DNA from: an uncultured Faecalibacterium sp.
GTDB taxonomy: Bacteria > Bacillota > Clostridia > Oscillospirales > Ruminococcaceae
Reading direction: 5' to 3'
NCBI GenBank assembly: GCA_934561115.1
Contig: CAKTFS010000003.1
Span: 1 to 64,000 of the forward strand
DNA length: 64,000 nt
This document shows, in pieces, positions 47,293 through 55,330 of the stretch (position 1 is its first letter; each line of letters opens with the position of its first letter). The translations under genes and the position numbers were made by a program. The notes beneath the pieces are model-generated. The model ran no database searches, had not been told where the DNA came from, and saw only the letters and a list, made by a program, of their open reading frames with translations.

Positions 47293-47883
47293 TCAGTGGA
47301 TCAACGAGAAACTGGACAAAGGCCATATCCTTAAAAAGACCCTGCCCACGATCTGGTTCTTTTCAACACAGCCTATCACGCTGCTGCGGCTGTCGATGGA
47401 AGTGGCACGGTGGTCGCCCAGCACGAAGTAGCGGTTTTCCGGCACCTGATAGGGGAACCGGATGTCGCATTCGCCCACAGTCAGCGCGTCCACATAGGGT
47501 TCGTCCAGCACCTCGCCGTTTACCGAGACCACGCCGTTCACGTCCATATCGATCACATCGCCGGGCTGCCCGATGATGCGTTTGAGCAAAAGCTTGTTCT
47601 GCCAGTAAAACCCGCACAACTCGCCGTTTTCAATGTGGTTGGATTTTACCAGCAGGATAATGTCCTTGTCCTCTAATGTAGGGTTCATGCTGTCGCCGGA
47701 GACCTGAAGCACCGGTAAAAACAGCGTAGCCAGCAGCACGGCCGCTGCGGCCACCACCACCAGAAGATAGATCGTACTGCGCAGCACCCGCTGGTAGCGG
47801 TTCTGGTACGCAAGACGCTCACGTTCTGCGGCCACTTCCTCGGTGGAGGGGATGGAAGCGAACCGGATATCGCGTTTTTTCAT
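47293..47883 (-). CDS. lepB: type I signal peptidase
   Basis: This 196-residue membrane protease has one N-terminal helix (about 35-58). The catalytic Ser lies in SGDSMNPTLEDKD (about 68-80), the Lys in LLKRIIGQPGDVI (about 108-120) and the C-terminal box is GDHRATSIDSRSSVIG. It cleaves signal peptides outside the membrane. Its place inside a pilus operon suggests a dedicated enzyme for the pilins, as in several Gram-positive pilus islands. It overlaps the upstream coiled-coil gene by 4 bp. Confidence 0.92.
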   Translation of the reverse strand: MKKRDIRFASIPSTEEVAAERERLAYQNRYQRVLRSTIYLLVVVAAAAVLLATLFLPVLQVSGDSMNPTLEDKDIILLVKSNHIENGELCGFYWQNKLLLKRIIGQPGDVIDMDVNGVVSVNGEVLDEPYVDALTVGECDIRFPYQVPENRYFVLGDHRATSIDSRSSVIGCVEKNQIVGRVFLRIWPLSSFSLIH

Positions 47884-48419
47884 GTTTCCTCCGAAGGCAG
47901 GCCGTCTGTGCTGCGGTACTGGTCCAGCAGCTCGTTGGCTTTGCGGTCAAATGCCTGCCAGCGCTGCTGCACCTCCTGCTCGGCCCGCTCCACCATGGCC
48001 TTGCAGTCGGCCTCGGTCTGGGCGCGTTTTTGCGCGGCGGCTGCGGTCATGGCCTCGCATTCCTGCTGCGCCTGCGCCTTCAGGCTGTCGGCGTCGGTCT
48101 GTGCCTGCTCCAGAATGCGCTTGGCCTCACTGCGCGCCTGCGAAAGGGTGTTGGCTGCGGCGGCATCGGTATCCGCAAGGCTGGCCTGCACCGAGTGCAG
48201 GTAGTCGTCGGCGGCGGCCTGCGCGGCGGCGAACACGTTGTTCAGCTCCAGCGCGGCCTGCGCGATGGAACCGGCCTTTTCCAGCCGGAGCTGCCGGTCC
48301 TGCAGCTGCGCGGTCAGCGCGGCGTTCTGCGCCTTGAGCTGGTCCTCGCTCTGTTTTAATGCATAGATGATCTCTATCAGTTCAGCGCGGTGCATCCGCC
48401 GCAGTTCACGATCTGCCAT
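47880..48419 (-). CDS. coiled-coil protein of the pilus operon, function unknown
   Basis: This 179-residue, highly charged protein is predicted to be one long coiled coil from about 15 to 165 (repeated A/E/Q/K heptads, e.g. LKAQNAALTAQLQDRQLRLE and ARSEAKRILEQAQTDADSLKAQ). The short N-terminus MADRELRRMHRAELIEIIYALKQSE resembles proteins that bind membranes or the division site, but I cannot assign it. Start 48419 (ATG, GGGAG 11 bases upstream) is preferred to a TTG at 48437. It is the first gene of the pilus operon. Confidence 0.75.
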   Translation of the reverse strand: MADRELRRMHRAELIEIIYALKQSEDQLKAQNAALTAQLQDRQLRLEKAGSIAQAALELNNVFAAAQAAADDYLHSVQASLADTDAAAANTLSQARSEAKRILEQAQTDADSLKAQAQQECEAMTAAAAQKRAQTEADCKAMVERAEQEVQQRWQAFDRKANELLDQYRSTDGLPSEET

Positions 48420-48757
48420 TTGCGTACAAACTCCCAAACGATAAGATAACGAAATTTCTTTCGGAAATACCGAAAAATCTTAAAGAAAATACCTGAAAAA
48501 TCGCTTGCCGTCACACTATTTGCGCGGCCCGAGGGGTATTTTATAAACTACCTTATTTTACCACAGCCCCTGTAACAACAATATAACAAATCGGACACAA
48601 AATCAAGGGATAACGCCGAAAAAATATCGCATTTTTTTGTGTTATGTATGAAAAAACACCAAAAACTGGCTGCTGGCCCCTTAAAAACCTAAAAAGTTTG
48701 TTCATAATTTTGTGGAGTGAAGTTTTTTGCTGTAATGCACTGAACTGCACCGCGTAC
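48420..48757. other. AT-rich non-coding region upstream of the pilus operon
   Basis: It is strikingly A/T-rich compared with the rest of the window and without a credible gene. It must hold the pilus operon promoter on the minus strand; TAAAAT and TATAAAAT boxes lie around 48540-48560. I cannot fix the -35 box with confidence. Possible site of phase or stress control. Confidence 0.4.
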
Positions 48758-48800
48758 GAAAAACGGGAGCCGCACTTTTTCGAAAAAAGCGCGGCTCCCG
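48758..48800 (-). terminator. terminator of the double-glycine peptide gene
   Basis: On the minus strand the stem CGGGAGCCGC/GCGGCTCCCG (48764-48773, 48791-48800), with an inner GCTTTTTT/AAAAAGT pairing, is followed by UUUUU. Confidence 0.85.
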
Positions 48801-48824
48801 TATCCAAACTTTGGGGATATCCTT

Positions 48825-49058
48825 TTACTTGCCGAAGCTGCTCAGCAGGCTGTTCAGCGATACAAAGGACTGGTAGATCACGTTGACGTTGTTGATGATG
48901 GAGCTTGCACCGGAGAAGATGCGGGCGATGTAGTTGAACACCTTGCCAACGTCCAGGAAGGTCTGGTAGGCGTTGTTGGCGCCGCCTTCCAGATAGGTCA
49001 TCTCCTCGGTCTCGATAGCGGCGTAGCTGGCGGGCATTTTCATGGTAGAAGTAGTCAT
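48825..49058 (-). CDS. small double-glycine-leader peptide, bacteriocin-like
   Basis: This 77-residue peptide has an N-terminal leader ending in the GG-type cleavage motif EEMTYLEGG (Gly25-Gly26) as used by C39-peptidase ABC exporters. The 51-residue mature part is hydrophobic and rich in Asn, Ser, Ile and Val (YQTFLDVGKVFNYIARIFSG), without cysteines. The leader resembles that of lactobin/cerein-type class II bacteriocins. No C39 exporter or immunity gene is adjacent, so a signalling role is equally possible. ATG at 49058 has AGGGATC ahead. Confidence 0.75.
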   Translation of the reverse strand: MTTSTMKMPASYAAIETEEMTYLEGGANNAYQTFLDVGKVFNYIARIFSGASSIINNVNVIYQSFVSLNSLLSSFGK

Positions 49059-49105
49059 GGTAAGATCCCTTTCTTCAATGGTATCAATGCGTTTTACAGC
49101 GTTGT

Positions 49106-49564
49106 TCAGAACATAGTGGCAACCAGCAGGGTGGTAAGCAGGGCACCGGCCACAAGCGCAGGCCCTACGTACTTCTGCCACTGAACGGCGGCAGGCTGGG
49201 TGGTGGGCTGGGTCACGGTGGTGGTGCCGGCCTTGACGGTCCAGTGGGCGTAGATGGTGGCGTCGGAGGTGAACACGGTGGAGGTGGTCACCTTGCTGCC
49301 GCCCACAGGCTCGGTGTACCAGCCGTCAAAGGTGTAGCCTGTCATGGTAGGCTGCTCGGGTGTGCTCTCCAGTTTGCCGGACAGGTTCGTGTAGGTGACC
49401 ACGGTGGAACAGATGCCGCCCTGCGCATCCATACCAATGGCGTACACGCTCTCTTCCTTTTTGCTCCCTGAAGTATTACCGGCAGCAAATGCAGCCGGCA
49501 GCGCACAGCTCAGCAGTGTGAACAGGCAAAGCCCGACCACCAGCGTTTTCAGGAATTTTTTCAT
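49106..49564 (-). CDS. small membrane-anchored InlB B-repeat (Listeria-Bacteroides repeat) protein
   Basis: This 152-residue protein has a signal peptide (about 1-28, ending AFA). One B-repeat/Flg_new-type module (about 45-110) has the hallmark GYTFDGWYTEPVGG and ATIYAHW. A Thr/Gln/Pro linker and a C-terminal membrane helix (about 134-150) follow. There is no LPXTG. Such modules mediate surface protein contacts. It lies 47 bp upstream of the double-glycine peptide on the same strand, so the two are probably co-transcribed. Confidence 0.8.
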   Translation of the reverse strand: MKKFLKTLVVGLCLFTLLSCALPAAFAAGNTSGSKKEESVYAIGMDAQGGICSTVVTYTNLSGKLESTPEQPTMTGYTFDGWYTEPVGGSKVTTSTVFTSDATIYAHWTVKAGTTTVTQPTTQPAAVQWQKYVGPALVAGALLTTLLVATMF

Positions 49565-49935
49565 GAGATCCCTCGCTTTCCTTCACAAAGATGGAGACAC
49601 TGCCCCACCCGGGCGCAGCCCGGATGACGGTGGAGTTTCTTCAATCTATTTTTATCACACCCAGTGTACCAGAACCGCAACAAAAAATACAGTCTTTGGA
49701 GAAAATAATAAGAAAAATCAAGAAAAAAATAAAATTCACCTTTGCAAGATGAATTTTTCGACCCTGCGGGCTGTATTTTTTGAAAAACGCATCCCGCAAA
49801 ACTTAGCTTTCGTAAAAACATGGCAGGATATGGAAATTGCAAAAAGCCCTGCCGCAAAGCCCCAAAACCGACAAAAAGCGCTGCGAATGCAGCAAGGAAC
49901 ACGCAGAAAAAAGCTGCAAAAACGCAGCGCACCTC
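49565..49935. other. AT-rich non-coding region before the tRNA gene
   Basis: No gene is supported. Long A-runs (49670-49735) and weak inverted repeats such as AAAATTCA/TGAATTTT (49733-49759) are present. It contains the unassigned promoter of the InlB-repeat gene on the minus strand; TACACT (minus) near 49660 is a candidate -10. Confidence 0.35.
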
Positions 49936-49964
49936 TTGTGGAACGGTGGAAAATATGCTATACT
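49936..49964 (+). promoter_or_regulatory. promoter of tRNA-Gln
   Basis: TTGTGG (49936-49941), a 17-bp spacer and TATACT (49959-49964), 11 bp before the mature tRNA 5' end. Confidence 0.75.
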
Positions 49965-49975
49965 GTTTTTCATGA

Positions 49976-50049
49976 TGCGCCATCGCCAAGCGGTAAGGCA
50001 GGGGACTTTGACTCCCCCATCGTAGGTTCGACTCCTGCTGGCGCAACCA
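49976..50049 (+). tRNA. tRNA-Gln (anticodon TTG), CCA encoded
   Basis: The acceptor stem TGCGCCA (49976-49982) pairs with TGGCGCA (50039-50045), then discriminator A and encoded CCA. The D arm is GCC/GGC. The anticodon arm GGGGA-CTTTGAC-TCCCC gives anticodon TTG. The T arm GTAGG-TTCGACT-CCTGC is canonical. Confidence 0.95.
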
Positions 50050-50054
50050 GAAGA

Positions 50055-50090
50055 GGGCCGTTGTACAGGAGACTGCGCAGCGGCCTTTTC
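50055..50090 (+). terminator. terminator after tRNA-Gln
   Basis: GGCCGTTGT pairs (with wobbles) with GCAGCGGCC and is followed by TTTT. Confidence 0.65.
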
Positions 50091-50224
50091 TGCATTCTGC
50101 TGCGGGGTGTGGGAAAAACGGGCTTTGCACAAAGATTTTACCGGGATTTGATTGCATCTGCGGGGCGCAGCTACTACAATAATAGGTGCTTTCTCGGACT
50201 GAAACAACAAAGGATGCAAAGAAC

Positions 50225-50881
50225 ATGACATATAAAGAGATCAAAAACAACGAAGAGGTCAACGAGCTGCTGAAGAAGGGCGACCGGAATCTGGGGCTGC
50301 TTGGTTATACTGACCACTCCAAGGCGCACTGCGTCCGGGTGGCAGAGACTGCTGCGCATATCCTGAAAAAGTTTGGCTATTCTGAGCACGAGATCGAGCT
50401 TGCACGCATTGCAGGCTATATGCACGATATCGGCAATGCCATCAACCGCAGCCGCCACGCAGAATACGGCGGGCTGCTGGCCAATGAGATCTTAAAGCAA
50501 TATGACCTGAGCGTTGCGGACCGCATTACCATCGTGTCGGCCATCGCTAACCACGACGAATCCACCGGCGGCGCGGTGGACGCAGTGTCGGCGGCGCTGA
50601 TCATCGGCGACAAGACCGATGTGCGCCGCAGCCGCGTGCGCGAAAAGCCCAAGGCGACCTTTGACATCCACGACCGGGTGAACTACGCGGTCACGGATCA
50701 GACCCTGAAGATCGATCTGGACAAAAAGGTCATCTCGCTGAATCTGCAGATCGACACGGACATCTGCAGTATGTACGAGTACTTCGAGATCTTTTTGCAG
50801 CGGATGCTGATGTGCCGCGGCGCAGCGGATATGCTGGGTGCGACTTTCAAGCTGACCGCAAACGGCGCAAAGGTGCTGTAA
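50225..50881 (+). CDS. HD-domain phosphohydrolase
   Basis: This 218-residue protein has an HD metal-dependent phosphohydrolase domain (about 25-140). Ligands are visible as HSKAHCVRVAE (first His), the HD pair in GYMHDIGNAINRSRHAEYG, and ANHDEST. The C-terminal part (about 145-218) is unassigned. Substrates of such single-domain enzymes are usually nucleotides. No partner indicates which. ATG at 50225 is preferred to an upstream in-frame GTG at 50186. Confidence 0.85.
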   Translation: MTYKEIKNNEEVNELLKKGDRNLGLLGYTDHSKAHCVRVAETAAHILKKFGYSEHEIELARIAGYMHDIGNAINRSRHAEYGGLLANEILKQYDLSVADRITIVSAIANHDESTGGAVDAVSAALIIGDKTDVRRSRVREKPKATFDIHDRVNYAVTDQTLKIDLDKKVISLNLQIDTDICSMYEYFEIFLQRMLMCRGAADMLGATFKLTANGAKVL

Positions 50882-50969
50882 AGCGTAGGCAGAATAAGGC
50901 CGGCTGCAAGGAGTGTTTCGGCGCTTGGGAAAATAACTGCTTTTGGCAGCAACTGTTGTTTTCCGCAGC

Positions 50970-51090
50970 GACCCCTCTCGTGAAAAAGTGGTTCAGAAAC
51001 GCCCGCAGGCGTTTCTGAACCACAAATCTTAAATAGTATTCCTTTAAACATGCCCAGAGCGTAAGCGGAGGGCATTAAAATCGTTCTGCT
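50970..51090 (-). repeat. variable-hairpin element, copy E
   Basis: Forward coordinates: tail 50970-50987 (CCCCTCTCGTGAAAAA), hairpin 2 at 50988-51023 with arms GTGGTTCAGAAACGC and complement, and stem 1 ATGCCC/GGGCAT (51050-51055, 51070-51075). Hairpin 2 matches copy A except for a paired change that keeps the stem. The pseudoknot flank is degenerate here (AAAGGA). Confidence 0.8.
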
Positions 51091-51099
51091 CAACAAAGA

Positions 51100-51128
51100 C
51101 GGCTGCACGATGCGTGCAGCCGTCTTTG
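51100..51128. terminator. terminator hairpin at the end of the GntR gene
   Basis: AAGACGGCTGCACG pairs with CGTGCAGCCGTCTT (51096-51126) and T/A runs lie on both sides, so it can act in both directions. Confidence 0.75.
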
Positions 51129-51830
51129 TTATTTTTTGTTCTCCGGCAGTTTGAAGTAACCGCGGTATTCGTCCGAGTAGATCTTGCTGCCCATGCGGCT
51201 CACGCCGCCGTACAGGTGGGTGCGCATCAGCGGCTCGATGGCGTCCAGATCCTTCTCCCGCAGAATACGCAGCATCTCGGCGTGCTCGCTGACAACGCTG
51301 GGCACGTTGCGCGCACCCACGATGTCCAGACGGATAAAGCGGGAGTAGTCTGCCTGCGGGCGGGTCATCTGCTCCCAAAGGTACTCCTTGCTGGTTTTGT
51401 GGAACCAGTACTCGTGCATGGCAAGGTCGCAGCTGAGGAAATGGTTGAAATCAAAATTTTCAGGGTCACAGCGCCCCGCAGCGGCCTCCAGCAGCATATT
51501 ATAAAGGTGCTCCACCGCAAGGATCTCCATGGGCGAGCAGCTCTGCACAAAATCCCGGAATACCATGCCCTCCACCGCAACACGCTGGAAGATGAGCTGG
51601 TCCACCACACCGGTGTCGATGGCGGTAACGATGGTGCCCTTGCAGGGAATGATCTGCACAAAGCGGTTCTGCTCCAGCCGCTGCAAAACGCTGCGGATGG
51701 GAGTGCGCGAAACACCGAACCGCTTGCACAGCTGGTTTTCGCTCAGCGCCTCCCCTGGCAGGATCTTCAGCGCGCAGATCTCGTCCTCCAGGATATGATA
51801 GAGCTCATCTGTGTGTTGTAGTGTTGCCAT
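51129..51830 (-). CDS. GntR-family (FadR/FCD) transcriptional regulator
   Basis: This 233-residue regulator has an N-terminal winged helix (about 10-72, with EALSENQLCKRFGVSRTPIRSVLQRLEQNRFV). An all-helical FCD effector domain (about 85-220) contains potential metal-binding histidines in MHEYWFH and SEHAEML. Members control uptake and breakdown of sugar acids and other carboxylates. It is divergent from the TRAP transporter operon, and the space between holds two identical TGTATACAGG sites. ATG 51830 is chosen for GGAG nearby. Confidence 0.88.
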   Translation of the reverse strand: MATLQHTDELYHILEDEICALKILPGEALSENQLCKRFGVSRTPIRSVLQRLEQNRFVQIIPCKGTIVTAIDTGVVDQLIFQRVAVEGMVFRDFVQSCSPMEILAVEHLYNMLLEAAAGRCDPENFDFNHFLSCDLAMHEYWFHKTSKEYLWEQMTRPQADYSRFIRLDIVGARNVPSVVSEHAEMLRILREKDLDAIEPLMRTHLYGGVSRMGSKIYSDEYRGYFKLPENKK

Positions 51831-51927
51831 AGTCGTTCTCCATTTATCCGGTAAATATAAGCTTATTATCATTGTACCGTTCCGGAGGCAGAATGTCAAT
51901 GCTTGAATAGAAGATTTTGGCGGCTCT

Positions 51928-51935
51928 TGTATACA
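51928..51935. promoter_or_regulatory. TGTATACA palindrome, candidate GntR operator 1
   Basis: The perfect 8-bp palindrome lies within CTTGTATACAGGAG, about 100 bp upstream of the gntR start. The same core recurs at 52135. Confidence 0.55.
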
Positions 51936-52086
51936 GGAGTTTACGGTCGCGCAAAACAGACACTCTGGAACAACAAAACTGGTATATTAGTTGAAAATGC
52001 CAGAAAAATGTTGAATAAATACCGAAAAAAGTGAATATTGTGCCAAATGCACAAAGAAACTTCAACAAGTTTAGTGAACATTGCTC

Positions 52087-52115
52087 TTGTGGAAATATGT
52101 GTTTTTTGTTACGAT
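52087..52115 (+). promoter_or_regulatory. putative promoter of the TRAP operon
   Basis: TTGTGG (52087-52092), a 17-bp spacer and TACGAT (52110-52115) lie about 100 bp before the substrate-binding gene. Confidence 0.5.
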
Positions 52116-52134
52116 AACAGCACCGAGTGAATGC

Positions 52135-52142
52135 TGTATACA
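52135..52142. promoter_or_regulatory. TGTATACA palindrome, candidate GntR operator 2
   Basis: It lies within GCTGTATACAGGTT about 20 bp after the putative -10 box. Binding here would block the TRAP operon promoter. Confidence 0.6.
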
Positions 52143-52211
52143 GGTTGCCCGGCAAGGAGACAAGCACGAGGCGGTCTCCCGGCGGCCTGACACAAGTTGG
52201 AGGACAATGGT

Positions 52212-53303
52212 ATGAAAAAGATCTCTCGTCGCAATTTCCTGAAGGTATCCGGCGCAGTGGCCGCAGCAGGTGCAATGGCAGCCTGCGGCGGTTCTGCCTC
52301 TTCCACCAGCACCGCAGCACCTGCAGCCAGCACTGCAGCATCTGCAGCCGGCGGTGATGACAAGTTTGCCTCTCTGGGCGACTTTACCATGACCGTGGGT
52401 CATGCACAGCCCGAAGGCAACCCCCGCTTTGTCTCCATGGAAAAGTTTGCCGAGGATGTGGCTGCTGCCACCAACGGCCATGTGAAGATCGAAGTTTACG
52501 GCAATGGCCAGCTGGGCACCGAGAAGGAGATGCTGGAGCAGGTGGTCGCAGGTACCATTCAGGGTATGCGCGGCGGCCAGTTCGACTTCAGCCCCCGTCT
52601 GCTGATGTTCACCCTGCCGTTCCTGACCAACACCCGTGCACAGGTCACTGCTCTGCTGCACAGCGAGCTGGCACAGAAGGTGTGCGCTGAGGCAGAGGGC
52701 GAGACCGGCACCGTCATCATCAACCTGTGCGATGCAGGCGGCTACCGTCAGTTCTCCAACTCCAAGCACCCCATCAAAGCTCCCGCAGACCTGAAGGGCC
52801 TGAAGATGCGCACCAACGGCATGAAGACCATCGACATGACCTTCCAGGCCATGGGCGCTACCACCACCACCATCCCGTACTCTGACCTGTACATGGGCCT
52901 GAAGACCAGCGTTGCAGACGGTCAGGAGAACCCCTGGGTCAACGTGGAAGGCATGAAGTTCTACGAGGTGCAGAAGTACTTCACCGAAGTGAACTACCAG
53001 TTCCATCCGGACCCCTTCTATGTGAACGCCGCATGGTGGAACGCTCTGCCCGAGGAGTTCCGCGACGCCATCACCGAGTGTGCTACCGCGATGGGCGAGT
53101 ACAACGACCAGCTGATCGACCAGAACTCCAGCGCAGCAAAGCAGACCATCGTGGACTACGGCTGCGAGGTGTACGAGCCCTCCGCAGACGAGCTGAAGGC
53201 CTTCCAGCAGGCTGTGCAGTCTGTGTACGACAAGTGCATCAGCGAGGGCATCTGCTCCGCAGATGAGCTGAAGGAGATGCAGGATATCGTTGCAAAGGCA
53301 TAA
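52212..53303 (+). CDS. TRAP transporter substrate-binding lipoprotein (DctP family)
   Basis: This 363-residue protein has a leader with the Tat motif SRRNFLKVSG and the lipobox MAACGG, a Ser/Thr/Ala linker, and a DctP fold (about 55-360). The conserved ligand region reads LKGLKMRTNGMKT, with GATTTTIPYSDLYMGLKTSVADGQENP. The arginine in KMR usually holds the carboxylate of the ligand. With the aldolase downstream, a sugar acid or keto-acid is the likely substrate. GGAGG precedes the ATG at 52212. Confidence 0.92.
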   Translation: MKKISRRNFLKVSGAVAAAGAMAACGGSASSTSTAAPAASTAASAAGGDDKFASLGDFTMTVGHAQPEGNPRFVSMEKFAEDVAAATNGHVKIEVYGNGQLGTEKEMLEQVVAGTIQGMRGGQFDFSPRLLMFTLPFLTNTRAQVTALLHSELAQKVCAEAEGETGTVIINLCDAGGYRQFSNSKHPIKAPADLKGLKMRTNGMKTIDMTFQAMGATTTTIPYSDLYMGLKTSVADGQENPWVNVEGMKFYEVQKYFTEVNYQFHPDPFYVNAAWWNALPEEFRDAITECATAMGEYNDQLIDQNSSAAKQTIVDYGCEVYEPSADELKAFQQAVQSVYDKCISEGICSADELKEMQDIVAKA

Positions 53304-53336
53304 CCGCTTGCGCGTATATCGTTTTTATTGAGGCAC

Positions 53337-53363
53337 GGGGGCAGCCTTCGGGCTGCCCTTTCT
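53337..53363 (+). terminator. partial terminator between substrate-binding and permease genes
   Basis: GGGCAGCC-TTC-GGGCTGCCC (53338-53358) is followed by TTTC. It should reduce transcription into the permeases, giving more binding protein than membrane subunits. Confidence 0.75.
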
Positions 53364-53409
53364 CAATGATACAACCACCCACAACATTACAGGAAAGGGG
53401 CTGAGCACA

Positions 53410-53931
53410 ATAGAAGCGCTCAAAAAATTCGGGAAAAAGCTGTTTGACCTGTACTTTTTCATCGGGATCATCGCCATGGCACTGCTTGCCGCGCTGGTCA
53501 TCTTTACGGTCATTGCACGCTACTGCTTCTCCCTGAGCTGGAAGCAGCTGGCAGAGTTCAACACCACCCTGTTTGCCTTTACTACCTTCTGGGGCATGGG
53601 CATCAACGTCATCAAGGATGAGCACGTCATGATCGACATCATCTACGACGGCGTTAAGCCCGCCCGCAAGCGCTGGCTGGCCATCGTCAACTATCTCATC
53701 GTTCTGGCCGTGGATCTGGTATTCACCTATCAGGGCTTCAAGTACGTTGGCGTTGCAGGCAAGCAGATCAGTCAGGGCATGGAGATCCCCATGATGTATA
53801 TGTACGGCATTATGCCTGTTTGCGGCATTCTCTGCGCCATCTGCGTCGTGATCAAGATCATCACCCTGTACAAGGCCGACATTTCCTTCTTTGCGCCCAA
53901 GAACAAGGCGCTGACCAAGGAAGACGCATAA
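53410..53931 (+). CDS. TRAP transporter small permease (DctQ family)
   Basis: This membrane protein of about 173 residues has four helices. No ATG, GTG or TTG lies at a position that gives a complete first helix. An ATG at 53476 would start inside the first membrane segment. The frame is open upstream and reads EALKKFGKKLFDLYFFIGII. The only codon well spaced from AGGAAAGGGG (53391-53400) is an ATA at 53410. I therefore propose an ATA start. The C-terminal part includes WGMGINVIKDEHVMIDIIYDG, typical of DctQ. Confidence 0.8.
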   Translation: MEALKKFGKKLFDLYFFIGIIAMALLAALVIFTVIARYCFSLSWKQLAEFNTTLFAFTTFWGMGINVIKDEHVMIDIIYDGVKPARKRWLAIVNYLIVLAVDLVFTYQGFKYVGVAGKQISQGMEIPMMYMYGIMPVCGILCAICVVIKIITLYKADISFFAPKNKALTKEDA

Positions 53932-53952
53932 GGGAAAGGAGAGAAAAAACTT

Positions 53953-55245
53953 ATGGCAATGCTCATCCTTCTGGTGCTGCTGATCTTCTTTGCTGCGCTG
54001 GGCGTGCCGCTGGCCTTTGCGATCGGCGCCTCCTGCGTGAGCTATATCCTGATCTACGCACCCAACTTTATCGCCATGCTGCCCCAGCGCGTGTGGAACG
54101 GTGCTTACAGCGAGCTGATGATCGCCATGCCGCTGTTCATGCTGGCTGGTGAGCTGATGAATACCGGCGGTATCACCCAGCGCATCATCAACTTCTGCAT
54201 GGAGCTGCTGCGCCCGGTACGCGGCGGTCTGGGCGAAGTGAACATCGTGGCTTCCATGATCTTCGGCGGCATCTCCGGTTCCTCTGTGGCAGATACCTCT
54301 GCTCTGGGCTCCATCCTGATCCCCGCCATGGAAAAGGAGGGCTACCCTCCGGAGGCTTCTGCGGGCATCACCGTTGCTTCCTCTACCATGGGCATGATCA
54401 TCCCGCCCTCCACCCCCATGATCGTTTACTCCATGATCTCCGGCGCATCCGTGGGTGCACTGTTCATGGCAGGTGCCGTGCCCGGCATCCTGATCGGTCT
54501 GACCCAGCTGATCCTCGTGTACATCATCAGCGCAAAGAAGGGCTGGCACCCGGCTAAGGCCAAGTTTGACGCAAAGCGCGCAGCCAAGAGCCTGCTGAGC
54601 GGCATCCCCGCCCTGATCATGCCGGTGTTCATTATCATCTGCGTTTCCTTTGGCGTCTGCACCGCCTCCGAGAGCGCAGGTGTGGCCGTGCTGTACTCCA
54701 TTCTGGTGGGCTTCTTCGTTTACAAGGAGCTGACCTGGAAGGGCGTCTGGGAGGCCCTGAAAAAGACCCTGATCTCCTCCTCCTCCATCATGCTCATCAT
54801 CGGCTTTACCACCATCTTCACATGGGTGCTCACCATGCAGAAGGTGCCGCAGACCGTGGGCGCATTCTTCATGTCCCTCAACCTGCCCGCATGGGCCATT
54901 GCACTGATCTTTGACGTGCTGATCCTGCTGATCGGTACCTTCATCGATGTCAGCCCTGCCATCCTGCTGCTGACCCCCATCCTGCTGCCGGTCATGCAGC
55001 AGTACGGCTTCTCTCCGCTGCAGTTCGGCGCTATGATGATTACCGGCCTTGCCATCGGTCTGGTCACGCCTCCTGTTGGCATGTGCCTGAACGCCTGCAA
55101 CAAGATCAACCGTATGCCCATTATCGAGATCTTCAAGGGCGCTGCACCTTATGTCATCTGCAACGTCATCGTGCTGATCTCCATCAGCCTGTGGGGCCCG
55201 CTGACCACCGCCCTGCCGCAGCTGCTGGGTTACAGCATTTTCTGA
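53953..55245 (+). CDS. TRAP transporter large permease (DctM family)
   Basis: This 430-residue membrane protein has about 12 helices and the DctM signatures LFMLAGELMNTGGI, FGGISGSSVADTSALGSILIPAM, TVASSTMGMIIPPSTPMIVY and FIDVSPAILLLTPILLPV. It forms the Na+-coupled transport channel with DctQ. GGAAAGGAG precedes the ATG, 21 bp after dctQ. Confidence 0.95.
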   Translation: MAMLILLVLLIFFAALGVPLAFAIGASCVSYILIYAPNFIAMLPQRVWNGAYSELMIAMPLFMLAGELMNTGGITQRIINFCMELLRPVRGGLGEVNIVASMIFGGISGSSVADTSALGSILIPAMEKEGYPPEASAGITVASSTMGMIIPPSTPMIVYSMISGASVGALFMAGAVPGILIGLTQLILVYIISAKKGWHPAKAKFDAKRAAKSLLSGIPALIMPVFIIICVSFGVCTASESAGVAVLYSILVGFFVYKELTWKGVWEALKKTLISSSSIMLIIGFTTIFTWVLTMQKVPQTVGAFFMSLNLPAWAIALIFDVLILLIGTFIDVSPAILLLTPILLPVMQQYGFSPLQFGAMMITGLAIGLVTPPVGMCLNACNKINRMPIIEIFKGAAPYVICNVIVLISISLWGPLTTALPQLLGYSIF

Positions 55246-55263
55246 GCATAGGTCTGTACGCAG

Positions 55264-55292
55264 CCGCACCCGCCGCCAGACGGGTGCGGTTT
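55264..55292 (+). terminator. hairpin between dctM and the aldolase gene
   Basis: CCGCACCCG pairs with CGGGTGCGG and is followed by TTTATAAT. It could be a weak terminator. TATAAT itself may serve as a -10 box. Confidence 0.5.
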
Positions 55293-55330
55293 ATAATAGG
55301 AACCCGATAAAAGAAGAGAAGGTGTAAGAA

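Noticed and set aside
46566..47576. 336-codon plus-strand open frame opposite the adhesin N-terminus
   Set aside because: It spans two real minus-strand genes and their gap, and its protein is low-complexity Val/His/Gly without homology features.
48644..48886. 80-codon plus-strand frame in the AT-rich gap
   Set aside because: It crosses the terminator and the end of the double-glycine peptide gene, and no ribosome site precedes it.
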